Assembly: GCA_965659415.1 (NCBI GenBank)
Contig: CBFHVA010000002.1
Coordinates: forward strand, 62,001 to 126,000
Direction: 5' to 3'
Length of the DNA stretch: 64,000 nucleotides
DNA from: Phaeocystidibacter sp965659415
GTDB lineage: Bacteria > Bacteroidota > Bacteroidia > Flavobacteriales > Schleiferiaceae
Shown: positions 52,990-60,758 of the stretch, piece after piece
How positions within the stretch are numbered: the stretch's first letter is position 1
How the letters are laid out: each line of letters begins with the position of its first letter
Translations under genes and position numbers: made by a program
Notes under the pieces: generated by a model
Database searches by the model: none
What the model was told of the DNA's origin: nothing
What the model saw: the letters and a program-made list of their open reading frames with translations, nothing else

Positions 52990-53433
52990 ATGAATTGGCA
53001 ATGTAAAAATTGGGCAGCGCTCACCAAAGATGAGCTATATGCAATTCTAAAATTACGACAAGAAGTGTTTGTTGTCGAACAGCACTGTCCTTATTTGGAT
53101 TGCGACGAATACGATCAACGTTCGCTCCACTTGTGGTTAGAAGACGACCAGGGCATGGTCGCTTATTCGAGGATTGCTCCTCCTGGGGAGATCTATACCG
53201 AAACATCCATCGGTCGTGTAATCACTTCAGAGAGAATTCGACGTACCGGGGTAGGACGAGCAATGATGGAAGAATCTTTTCAAATTGTGCGCAGGGAACT
53301 TGGTCTACCTATTCGCATTATGGCTCAGAGCTACTTATTGGACTTCTATGAGTCCTATGGATTTATAAAAGAAGGGAAAGAGTTTTTGGAAGATGGGCTT
53401 CCTCACTGGGAGATGGTTAAAACGGGTTGGTAA
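52990..53433 (+). CDS. GNAT N-acetyltransferase, ElaA-like
   Basis: 147 residues from ATG 52990. WAALTKDELYAILKLRQEVFVVEQ is the ElaA start, followed by CPYLDCDEYDQRSLHLWLE and the acetyl-CoA loop RVITSERIRRTGVGRAMM, then YESYGFIKEGKEFLEDGLPH. The family size is about 150 residues, so the gene is full length. ElaA proteins acetylate an unknown amine. It is divergent from the isomerase gene, with 67 bp between. The -7 element is not clear. Confidence 0.88.
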   Translation: MNWQCKNWAALTKDELYAILKLRQEVFVVEQHCPYLDCDEYDQRSLHLWLEDDQGMVAYSRIAPPGEIYTETSIGRVITSERIRRTGVGRAMMEESFQIVRRELGLPIRIMAQSYLLDFYESYGFIKEGKEFLEDGLPHWEMVKTGW

Positions 53434-53468
53434 TGTTCTAAACAATGCCAACTCCTTTGGGCAGGTGA

Positions 53469-53482
53469 CTCTCGTCCGAGAG
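53469..53482. other. perfect short hairpin downstream of the GNAT gene
   Basis: CTCTCG-TC-CGAGAG is a perfect 6-bp inverted repeat, 36 bases after the GNAT stop. It lacks a T-run on either strand, so it is not a standard terminator. Confidence 0.35.
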
Positions 53483-53503
53483 CTAAAGTCAAAACTTCAG
53501 AAA

Positions 53504-53549
53504 TAAAAAAAGGGTTGGAGAGCCGAGACCTGGAGGCTCCCACAACCTT
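53504..53549 (-). terminator. rho-independent terminator of the 59-aa minus-strand gene
   Basis: On the minus strand GGTTG plus GAGCC pair with GGCTC plus CAACC and are followed by a CTTTTTTTATT run (53504-53512 on the plus strand as AAATAAAAAAAGG). It lies about 27 bases past the stop of the gene at 53576-53755 and supports that gene as real. Confidence 0.75.
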
Positions 53550-53575
53550 GCACATCCCTGAGAGGGATATGTAAA

Positions 53576-53755
53576 CTACAAATCTTGCTGTGCTTTCTTG
53601 GCGTCGTAAAGTTTTTTTACTCCGAAGGCTGCCCCTGCGGCAATCAACAAACTCAAACCTCCAACTAGAGGAACGGTGCTTGGATTACCGGGCTGCGGTG
53701 CTGCCACGATAGTCAACAAAAAGAAGCTCAAAATGAAATAGAAACGCTTATTCAT
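53576..53755 (-). CDS. 59-aa exported protein with a PEP-CTERM-like C-terminal sorting signal (PID-CTERM-like)
   Basis: An N-terminal signal helix (MNKRFYFILSFFLLTIVAAP) is followed by a very short mature part QPGNPSTVPLVGGLSLL and a second hydrophobic helix, then a basic tail KKLYDAKKAQQDL. The P-x-x-GGLSLLxAAGxAxGxKKL layout matches short Bacteroidota proteins called PID-CTERM, where P-I-D-G-G precedes the helix; here it is P-L-V-G-G. The motif, helix, basic-tail order is that of exosortase-type signals, but no exosortase-like gene is in the window. A dedicated terminator follows. Confidence 0.65.
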   Translation of the reverse strand: MNKRFYFILSFFLLTIVAAPQPGNPSTVPLVGGLSLLIAAGAAFGVKKLYDAKKAQQDL

Positions 53756-53908
53756 AAAAGGTCTCAGTTTTAGTGCAGCAATGATTTCTCAATTATTCTA
53801 TTAAAAGTACGGTGATTTGTTTTCTGCCTATGTTTTATTCGATAAATGGTTCAAACTATCTGATGAATGGTTCAAAACCGCCCTTCGTTTGAATTGCCAT
53901 TGTTAACA

Positions 53909-54556
53909 TTACCTCATTTGAGGAGCCACCTTGATGACCAAAGACTTCCCCTCTTCTTCAAGAACTAACATGTACATACCTGCTGATGGGCTTGGCAATT
54001 CGATTGCCTCATCAACAACTTCATGCTCTTGAGAATAAAGCTGACTTCCGAATAAATCCACAGCTGTAACCTTCACGTTCTTCATGTCGCGAATGCGGTC
54101 TACTCGGGTAAACTCATTCAAGCGATACGCAAAAGGAAGTACCTGATTAGCAACTGATTCCTCGGCAATGCTGATTCGCTGATTACTCACATATAACTTG
54201 AGCCTTTCCGCAACGGCCGAAGTGTCATGAGTATATTTATATACTTGGTTGTTATTTAAATACTGAACCGAACCCGTGTGCAAATCCTCCAAAAGAAGAT
54301 GTGTACCCAATGGCAAGTTGCTCAGTTCAAATTCCAAGTCCACCTGATCCGTATTCGGGTCGGCGTTATCTACTACCAAGTAATACTCTTCGCGTCCAAA
54401 TGGAAAAGGCGTTTGAGATATGCTCAATCGAATTGAATCTGCACTTACCCAAGAAACCTTAGGAGTTCCGTACACGCTCGAACGCAAGTGCATGTCTCAT
54501 TGTTCGTCGTAAGTCTCCGTGGCCAAATCTTCAAAGCCAAGATGCGCATAGCAGTT
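53909..54556 (-). pseudogene. C-terminal remnant of a type IX secretion cargo protein
   Basis: The open part (ATG 54493 to 53909) encodes 194 residues with no signal peptide. The start SSVYGTPKVSWVSADSIRLSI and the type A-like C-terminal domain (VKVTAVDLFGSQLYSQEHEVV to GMYMLVLEEEGKSLVIKV) are typical cargo C-terminal parts. Upstream in the same frame, before a TGA at 54497-54499, reads CYAHLGFEDLATETYDEQ, which has the usual A-T-x-x-Y-D spacing just before such a segment; another TGA is at 54557. The N-terminal body of the gene is missing, so this is the tail of a decayed cargo gene. Confidence 0.65.
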
Positions 54557-54591
54557 TCAGGGTAAAATCCCTGAGTTAGCGCGGTCCGCAA

Positions 54592-55731
54592 CTACTCATC
54601 AAACGACACCACAACCCTACTGGAAGTTGGATGACTCTGGCAGGTGAGAATAAATCCTTCCTCTACCTCTTCGTCGGTCAGGGCGTAGTTCATTTCCATC
54701 TCCGCAGTACCTTTAAGCACCTTGGCACGACACGTACAGCAAACGGCACCTTTACAGGCGAATGGAACATCAGCACCGGCATCGAGGGCCTCATCGAGTA
54801 TCGTCTTGCCTTTAGATGACATTTCCATATGCGTTTCGTCGCCGTCTAAGATTACGGTAACTGAACTTGTAGCTGTGGCCGAGCTCGTTGTGTCAGCGGT
54901 GGTCTCTTTCTTTACGATATCCTTGGCTGGGGTGAATAGTTCAAAAAGAACTTTGTTCTTATCCACACCCAAGCTTGCAAGTGCCGATTCTGAAGCACGG
55001 ATCATCTCCTCTGGTCCACATAAGAAGTAGGCATCTACCTGATCAATGCTAAAGAAACGTTCGGCAAAGCCCTTCACCTTATCTTCTGTAATTCGGCCCT
55101 TTAACAAGTCAGAACCTTGGTCTTCACGACTCAACACATGATGTACTTCCAAGCGCTCCATGTATTGGTCTTTTAAATCCTCAATTTCATCTTTGAAGAT
55201 TACGGAAGCGCTATTTCGGTTTCCATAAATCAAAATGAACTTGCTATTTGCTTCTGTTTGAAGTGCGGTTTTAATCAAACTCATTACGGGTGTAATCCCT
55301 GATCCAGCGGCTATGGCCACATAGTGAGTTTCTTTCTTGGCTTCAAAATCACGGGTGAAGTTGCCCATAGGCGTCATCACATCCAACTCATCGCCCACTT
55401 TTAGGTCGTGGTTAGCATAGGTAGAAAAGGCTCCCCCTTCTACGCGCTTAATCGCCACACGCACCTCGCCGTCGAACGGGCAAGAACAAATCGAGTAAGA
55501 ACGACGCACATCCTCTCCATTGATATCTGTTCTCAGCGTGAGGTATTGACCCGGTTTAAAACGAAAATCACCCTCGAGCGCTTCTGGTAATTCAAACGAA
55601 ACTGAAACACAATCGGCGGTTTCTTTCCGTACGTCTGCCACCTTCAACTTGTGAAATGCGGGTTTTATTCGATCGCTTGTTTCGTTGATTAAGAACTTCG
55701 TGTCCTTTTTGCGGGAAAAGAATTTCAACAT
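54592..55731 (-). CDS. paaE: 1,2-phenylacetyl-CoA epoxidase, reductase subunit
   Basis: 379 residues from ATG 55731. Order: FAD-binding domain (RRSYSICS, about 80), NAD-binding domain (AAGSGITPVMSL, then CGPEEM), a Thr/Ser-rich linker, and a C-terminal plant-type 2Fe-2S ferredoxin domain (ACKGAVCCTCRAKV with the three Cys plus a fourth in ILTCQSHP). It takes electrons from NADPH to the PaaAC oxygenase that epoxidises the ring of phenylacetyl-CoA. The gene is divergent from paaABC instead of being fifth in a paaABCDE operon. Confidence 0.93.
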   Translation of the reverse strand: MLKFFSRKKDTKFLINETSDRIKPAFHKLKVADVRKETADCVSVSFELPEALEGDFRFKPGQYLTLRTDINGEDVRRSYSICSCPFDGEVRVAIKRVEGGAFSTYANHDLKVGDELDVMTPMGNFTRDFEAKKETHYVAIAAGSGITPVMSLIKTALQTEANSKFILIYGNRNSASVIFKDEIEDLKDQYMERLEVHHVLSREDQGSDLLKGRITEDKVKGFAERFFSIDQVDAYFLCGPEEMIRASESALASLGVDKNKVLFELFTPAKDIVKKETTADTTSSATATSSVTVILDGDETHMEMSSKGKTILDEALDAGADVPFACKGAVCCTCRAKVLKGTAEMEMNYALTDEEVEEGFILTCQSHPTSSRVVVSFDE

Positions 55732-55767
55732 GGGATATACGGTTTGCCTTGGGCAGATAACTTCTTT

Positions 55768-55813
55768 TTCAAGAGCACAAAAATAGTACTTTGGAGTTGG
55801 AAACGCTCTTGAA
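55768..55813. promoter_or_regulatory. inverted repeat over the paaE promoter, in the paaE/paaA divergent gap
   Basis: TTCAAGAGC (55768-55776) and GCTCTTGAA (55805-55813) form a perfect 9-bp inverted repeat with a 28-bp spacer. Between them CAAAAATA (55778-55785) reads TATTTTTG on the minus strand, a -7 element for paaE. The layout suits a dimeric regulator binding over the paaE promoter. On the other side TACCTTTG at 55923-55930 is a -7 element for paaA. Confidence 0.5.
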
Positions 55814-55953
55814 CTCAATATGTTTAATCGAATCGCCTATCGAGGTTGTTTGGAATGGATTCAAATTCAAACATTCGTTGAAGGGTGCTTGTTAGAAGGT
55901 GGCAGCATTGAGGCTGTTTTCATACCTTTGACATACTTAAAATCGCTTGTCCT

Positions 55954-56904
55954 ATGGGAGAGACGCATTCATTAGAAGAAAGATTTCAAGCGTACGTAGA
56001 CGCTGAGAAAAAGATTGAGCCGAAGGATTGGATGCCGGAGAAGTACCGAAAAACACTTATCCGTCAAATATCCCAACACGCTCATTCTGAAGTGGTAGGA
56101 ATGCTTCCAGAAGCAAACTGGATTACCCGAGCTCCATCACTCCGTTCCAAATTAATTCTCTTGGCGAAGGTTCAGGATGAAGCAGGACATGGATTGTACC
56201 TATACAGTGCCGCCGAAACATTGGGAGCCGATCGCCAAGATCTCGTTGAAGATCTATTGGCTGGAAAAGCAAAGTACTCGTCCATATTTAATTACCCTAC
56301 CATTTCGTGGGCCGATATGGGCGCCGTAGGATGGTTAGTAGACGGAGCTGCCATTGCGAATCAGGTTATGCTTTGTCGCACAAGCTATGGTCCTTATGCA
56401 AGAGCCATGGTGCGCATTTGTAAGGAAGAGAGCTTTCACCAGCGCCAAGGTTATGAAATCATGATGAACTTGGCTAACGGTACTCCTGAGCAAAAGGCGA
56501 TGGCGCAAGATGCACTGAATCGTTGGTGGTGGCCAAGCATCATGATGTTTGGTCCGCGCGATGATGAGTCTCCAAACTCTGCCCAGAGCATGAAGTGGAA
56601 GATCAAGCGCAAATCAAATGATGAACTTCGTCAAGAATTCATTGATAAAACCGTTCCTCAAGCCGAGTTTATTGGCTTGACCATTCCAGATCCCGACTTG
56701 AAATGGAATGAAGAAACCGGTCATTACGACTTTGGTGAAATCAATTGGGAGGAGTTTTATCAGGTAATCAAAGGCAATGGCCCGTGCAACAAGCAGCGCT
56801 TGGAGGCGCGTCAAAAAGCCCACGACGACGGAGCATGGATTCGAGAAGCAGCCAATGCTTATGCTGCGAAAGAAGCGAAGCGCCGTAGCGATAAAGTAGC
56901 CTAA
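55954..56904 (+). CDS. paaA: 1,2-phenylacetyl-CoA epoxidase, catalytic subunit A
   Basis: 316 residues, ferritin-like diiron oxygenase fold. The N-terminus KYRKTLIRQISQHAHSEVVG and the metal-ligand helices (LAKVQDEAGHGLYLYSAAE and CKEESFHQRQGYEIMM, each with an E...ExxH set) are clear. PaaA holds the diiron site that turns phenylacetyl-CoA into ring-1,2-epoxyphenylacetyl-CoA. It forms the structural core with PaaC. TACCTTTG 24 bases upstream can serve as -7 element. paaB follows after 12 bases. Confidence 0.95.
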   Translation: MGETHSLEERFQAYVDAEKKIEPKDWMPEKYRKTLIRQISQHAHSEVVGMLPEANWITRAPSLRSKLILLAKVQDEAGHGLYLYSAAETLGADRQDLVEDLLAGKAKYSSIFNYPTISWADMGAVGWLVDGAAIANQVMLCRTSYGPYARAMVRICKEESFHQRQGYEIMMNLANGTPEQKAMAQDALNRWWWPSIMMFGPRDDESPNSAQSMKWKIKRKSNDELRQEFIDKTVPQAEFIGLTIPDPDLKWNEETGHYDFGEINWEEFYQVIKGNGPCNKQRLEARQKAHDDGAWIREAANAYAAKEAKRRSDKVA

Positions 56905-56916
56905 CTCAATTTTAGA

Positions 56917-57207
56917 ATGAGCGATAAGTCCAATTGGAAAATCTGGGAAGTTTTTGTTCGAAGCAAAAACGGTTTGAGTCACAAGCACGCTGGAAGCCTT
57001 CATGCTCCAGATGCTGAAATGGCCATCAAAAATGCACGCGATGTGTATACACGTCGCAGTGAAGGCGTGAGCATATGGGTCGTCCCAAGCGAATCCATCA
57101 CGGCGTCTAGTCCAGATGAGAAAGAGCCTTTATTCGCTCCTTCGGATGATAAGGTTTATCGCCATCCTACTTTTTACGATATCCCGGACGAAGTCGGACA
57201 CATGTAA
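56917..57207 (+). CDS. paaB: 1,2-phenylacetyl-CoA epoxidase, subunit B
   Basis: 96 residues. WKIWEVFVRSKNGLSHKHAG, DAEMAIKNARDVYTRR and EGVSIWVVPSESI mark the family. PaaB is a small structural subunit that bridges PaaAC to the rest of the complex. It is full length and lies between paaA and paaC, 38 bases before the latter. Confidence 0.95.
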   Translation: MSDKSNWKIWEVFVRSKNGLSHKHAGSLHAPDAEMAIKNARDVYTRRSEGVSIWVVPSESITASSPDEKEPLFAPSDDKVYRHPTFYDIPDEVGHM

Positions 57208-57245
57208 GTTTCACGCCGTAGAGGCAGTTATTAGGTAGGCCCATT

Positions 57246-58001
57246 ATGGAGAAAAATGATCTCTATCAGTACGTACTTCGTTTAGGCGATAATGCCCTTA
57301 TCCTCGGTCAACGTTTGTCCGAGTGGTGTGGTCATGGTCCCGTGCTAGAACAAGATATCGCCTTGACAAACATTGCGCTCGACCAAATTGGTCAAGCCCG
57401 CCAATTTTTGCAGTACGCTGCAGAGCTCAAAGGAGGAGAAGCCACTGAGGATAGTTTAGCCTACCACCGCGATGCGCACGAGTTCAAGAATGTTCTTTTA
57501 GTAGAACAGCCGAATGGTCATTGGGGAGATACACTGGCCCGCCAGTTTGTTTTCGATACCTACAACTACTTCTACTTTGAACAGTTGTCGAATTCCAGCG
57601 ATGAACACCTCGCATCCATCGCTCAAAAGGCGATGAAAGAGATTTCCTATCATGCACAGTGGAGCGCTGAATGGATGATTCGCTTAGGAGATGGCACAGA
57701 AGAAAGCCGTGCCAAGATCCAGAAAAGCTTAGATGACGTTTGGATGTGGACGGGAGAGATGCTAGAAGCTGATGCACTTGACATCAATACTCAAGAGGCT
57801 GGAATTGGCCCTGATTTAGAAAAGGTGAAAAGCCTGTGGAACCAAAAAGTTGATCAAATCTTGGAGCTTGCTACGCTAGCTAGACCGGAAGGCGAAGGGC
57901 ATCAGCGCGGTGGCAAAAAAGGACTGCACTCCGAACACCTGGGATACATTTTGGCTGAAATGCAGTATCTACCTAAATCGTATCCAGACGCAAAGTGGTA
58001 A
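57246..58001 (+). CDS. paaC: 1,2-phenylacetyl-CoA epoxidase, structural subunit C
   Basis: 251 residues, ferritin-like fold without a working metal site. The sequence opens LRLGDNALILGQRLSEWCGHGPVLEQ, followed by ALTNIALDQIGQARQFL and EISYHAQWSAEWMIRLGDG. PaaC stabilises PaaA. In most bacteria paaD, a SUF-type assembly protein, follows; here the next gene is an unrelated one on the opposite strand, 13 bases away. Confidence 0.95.
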   Translation: MEKNDLYQYVLRLGDNALILGQRLSEWCGHGPVLEQDIALTNIALDQIGQARQFLQYAAELKGGEATEDSLAYHRDAHEFKNVLLVEQPNGHWGDTLARQFVFDTYNYFYFEQLSNSSDEHLASIAQKAMKEISYHAQWSAEWMIRLGDGTEESRAKIQKSLDDVWMWTGEMLEADALDINTQEAGIGPDLEKVKSLWNQKVDQILELATLARPEGEGHQRGGKKGLHSEHLGYILAEMQYLPKSYPDAKW

Positions 58002-58014
58002 AGGTTGCTGTGAC

Positions 58015-59385
58015 CTAAAAGTGCAGTGAATCTCGAAGCAATCTGAAACCGTTTGGATCTAAACGGTATACCCGTTCTCGCTTGTCGCGCGGGTTCTTGT
58101 TGCTCACTATTAACTCTTCGATGTTCAAGTGTTCCTCTCCGCGCTTGTTCAAATCTTTGATCAAGTTGTTGCGCCATTTTCGTTGGTTGTCCCACGACTT
58201 TTCTTTCCACCCCATGATTTCTGTAATCGGACCCGAGAGCAAACCTTCCCCTCGCATTTCTGCGCCTAAAAGAGCTCGAAGAAGCTTGATTTCCCCCGGG
58301 TTCAGCGATTGAAAGAACCTTTCATCAGCCGCTACGGTTTGCCCTTTTTCAAAAGGTTCTTTGAGCTTTCGAAGCAACTTACGAAGGAGCCAAACTAAAG
58401 CTCCTGTGCCTCCTAGGATGGCTAGGTAAACCCACCATGCCCAGCCGGTGGTGTATGCTGCTCCAACTTTGCGTCGGGCGTTGAAAATACTCTGATAGGT
58501 GTACTTGAGCGAAATCGATTTTTGACTCGAATTGGGATTTGGGATGAAGGCATCCTCCACATAGTCCCAGCTGACCAATGTCCCCACTCCATTTTCAAAA
58601 GCATTATTGGTCCGAAACTGCAAATCACAAACTGCAGCATCGATGCGGTCCACTCGGTTGTCGCTGAGATCAACAAGTTGCTTGGTGCTCCCGCTTACGG
58701 CTATTCCAATGGGTAAATTCAAAACTTTCCCACTTATTAAGAGCTTTCGCGTTTCATCATTCACTCTTCCCAATGAACTCCATTTGCGCTGTTGAATATT
58801 CAGCTCCCACACCGTAGGGTCGAGTTCATTCGCTTCTTCCGCCACAAGGGTAATGAATAGCTTCTTTCGATCAACTGAAAAGTGATGGAAACCTGTCTCA
58901 ATGCGTTCAGGCCCCTCGTTGGTGGGCAGCTCTTCCCAATTGCCCGAATTGATGTCAAAGTAGCTGAACAAGGCATGGGTAAGTCCAAACCCACTACCTC
59001 CTAAAGAGAAAAGGGTATCGCCGGATTGCCACTGGATAGAGTTGAAGTTATGGCCTCTTTCCAAAGTCGAATCTAGCCGGCTAAATACGGAGTCCTCGAG
59101 TAAGTACACCTGTTGTGTACCATGACCAATAAATCGCATGGGGTTGCTCCACAATACCGGGTTGAGTTTCTCTACACCCTTTAAATCGCTGATCACAATG
59201 CCCTTGAAAGTCAAGCGGCGCTTCGGCGTCCAATGCTCGCCGTTCCAAGCATGTAGAGAAGAATCAGCTTGAATGCGAAATACTTCTGATGAAGATGGAT
59301 CTACAGCTTGAATCAAAGGCCACTCTTGGCCACTCATACGAGCTGAGAGCACACAAATTATTATAATGAAGATTGCCTTTTTCAC
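58015..59385 (-). CDS. membrane-tethered regulator: extracytoplasmic propeller-like domain, one helix, cytoplasmic winged helix
   Basis: 456 residues. The signal peptide is about 1-19. Residues 20-310 form a beta-rich domain with kelch-like phrases (DSSLHAWNGEHWTPKR, SYFDINSGNWEELP, VWELNIQQRKWSSLG). A membrane helix follows (about 318-338, WVYLAILGGTGALVWLL) with basic residues after it, then a cytoplasmic ~110-residue part: LNPGEIKLLRALLG, then GPITEIMGWKEKSWDNQRKWR and a wing-like ERVYRLDPNGFRLLRD, as in OmpR-type winged helices. So it could sense a signal outside and bind DNA directly. It is convergent with paaC. No exact family recognised. Confidence 0.6.
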   Translation of the reverse strand: MKKAIFIIIICVLSARMSGQEWPLIQAVDPSSSEVFRIQADSSLHAWNGEHWTPKRRLTFKGIVISDLKGVEKLNPVLWSNPMRFIGHGTQQVYLLEDSVFSRLDSTLERGHNFNSIQWQSGDTLFSLGGSGFGLTHALFSYFDINSGNWEELPTNEGPERIETGFHHFSVDRKKLFITLVAEEANELDPTVWELNIQQRKWSSLGRVNDETRKLLISGKVLNLPIGIAVSGSTKQLVDLSDNRVDRIDAAVCDLQFRTNNAFENGVGTLVSWDYVEDAFIPNPNSSQKSISLKYTYQSIFNARRKVGAAYTTGWAWWVYLAILGGTGALVWLLRKLLRKLKEPFEKGQTVAADERFFQSLNPGEIKLLRALLGAEMRGEGLLSGPITEIMGWKEKSWDNQRKWRNNLIKDLNKRGEEHLNIEELIVSNKNPRDKRERVYRLDPNGFRLLRDSLHF

Positions 59386-59542
59386 GTAAAACGAAGTTAA
59401 TCGAATTCAATCTATTCAGACCGAGTGCTTCCTGTGCTCAGTCTCAAGCCAATAGGGATTAAGCGTTTTTTCGTGAACATTCCGCAATGCCAAAATAGTA
59501 TTTGAAGATTAAGACGGCGTTAAGCATAGCACACGTTTGCCG

Positions 59543-59577
59543 TAAAAAAGTAACCACACCGTGGGGTGTGGCTACTT
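59543..59577 (-). terminator. rho-independent terminator of the ECF sigma operon
   Basis: On the minus strand AAGTAGCCACACC pairs with GGTGTGGTTACTT around CCAC and runs into TTTTTAC. It lies about 33 bases past the lipoprotein stop at 59610 and closes the three-gene operon. Confidence 0.85.
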
Positions 59578-59609
59578 CGTGTTTTAGTTGTTGTGAGAGA
59601 CAATGACCT

Positions 59610-60758
59610 TTATGGGTCTTGCGTGGCTACGGCAATCATAAAGTCAGCATCTTCCACAAGAAGAGCATCGCCGTTTGCGCTGCGGAGGAGAAAAGAGCCT
59701 GTAATGTGAAGTTTAACGGTCGGGCGACCCTTACTGTCGTTCTGATAATCTGCTACTTCTTCGATCGTAACCTTGCCCGGATCATGGTGCAAGCTTGTGC
59801 TAAACACTTCACCATATGGATCCGTGTATTCAATCTTAACGGTATTCAGGTGCATTGAATCCACTGCGCTGAGGGGATTCACATCGTAACCAAAGTCTAC
59901 GAGCGGTAGTGCTGGACTTCCATTCCCGAAATAGTCGCGGATTGGAATTTCTCTCGTTTGGCAAGTTCTACCTCCGTTATAGTGACGGAAGCCCGCTTGA
60001 ATATCAATCTCTTCACCGTCCTCAGGCACAGCCTTGTAAAGAAGTGTATCTCCAGTGCTTTTGTATTGATTATTGACATGCCAAATTACCTGTTCTACTT
60101 CCGATTGATACATCGGGTTCAAGTAGCATCTGAATGTCCCATTGGACAACACTTCAACGTTATAGCTTGCGATGGCCTCGGGATGGCGAATATCCACACA
60201 GCGCGAAGTTTCAATAAAATCTACATTGTTGGGTTTAATACCCAAAGTAACTACAGGCTGTACTCCGTTATAGTTCGTACTATCAAATGGAAAGATTGGA
60301 CTCGGTTCAATATTTCGTCCACCAAACTGAAACCTCCAATAGTACTGTGGATGAGTAAGATTATCTGCACTTAGTACAATACCCGGTTTAATGCCCAGCA
60401 TACCTGTAAGCGGTGTACGAGTAGTCACTCCTTGAAGACTCTTCTCTCCTAGACTCAATACTTCATAGGCGTCTACAACGGTGCCGGCCTCACTATTGGC
60501 AAAACTAAATGACCAAGAAGGCTTACCAACAGCATTTGAATTGAGGTCGCCTTTCATATAGGCCAACCCGTTTTCAAACTTGAAATCGGTGTGCATGAAG
60601 TACCCATCATCACCAGCGTTCATATTGATTTGCTCGCCACTGACCAATGCATTTGCATAGAAGTCGGGGGCAACATCAGAAGGAGGCAATGGAGCATCTT
60701 TTCTGCAGCTCGCAACGAGCAGGACTAAACCGAAATATGCATAAACTTTCATCTTCAT
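59610..60758 (-). CDS. lipoprotein, unknown function, third gene of the ECF sigma operon
   Basis: 382 residues. The lipoprotein signal ends LLVASC with Cys18. The mature part is beta-rich, with SFSFANSEAGTVVDAYEVLSL, RCYLNPMYQSEVEQVIWHVN and a final strand block (GRPTVKLHITGSFLLRS), similar in style to PKD-type surface lipoproteins. No family is certain. The start overlaps the preceding barrel gene as ATGA, so it is made together with the sigma factor and its likely anti-sigma partner. It may be the ligand-sensing or effector part of the system. Confidence 0.75.
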   Translation of the reverse strand: MKMKVYAYFGLVLLVASCRKDAPLPPSDVAPDFYANALVSGEQINMNAGDDGYFMHTDFKFENGLAYMKGDLNSNAVGKPSWSFSFANSEAGTVVDAYEVLSLGEKSLQGVTTRTPLTGMLGIKPGIVLSADNLTHPQYYWRFQFGGRNIEPSPIFPFDSTNYNGVQPVVTLGIKPNNVDFIETSRCVDIRHPEAIASYNVEVLSNGTFRCYLNPMYQSEVEQVIWHVNNQYKSTGDTLLYKAVPEDGEEIDIQAGFRHYNGGRTCQTREIPIRDYFGNGSPALPLVDFGYDVNPLSAVDSMHLNTVKIEYTDPYGEVFSTSLHHDPGKVTIEEVADYQNDSKGRPTVKLHITGSFLLRSANGDALLVEDADFMIAVATQDP

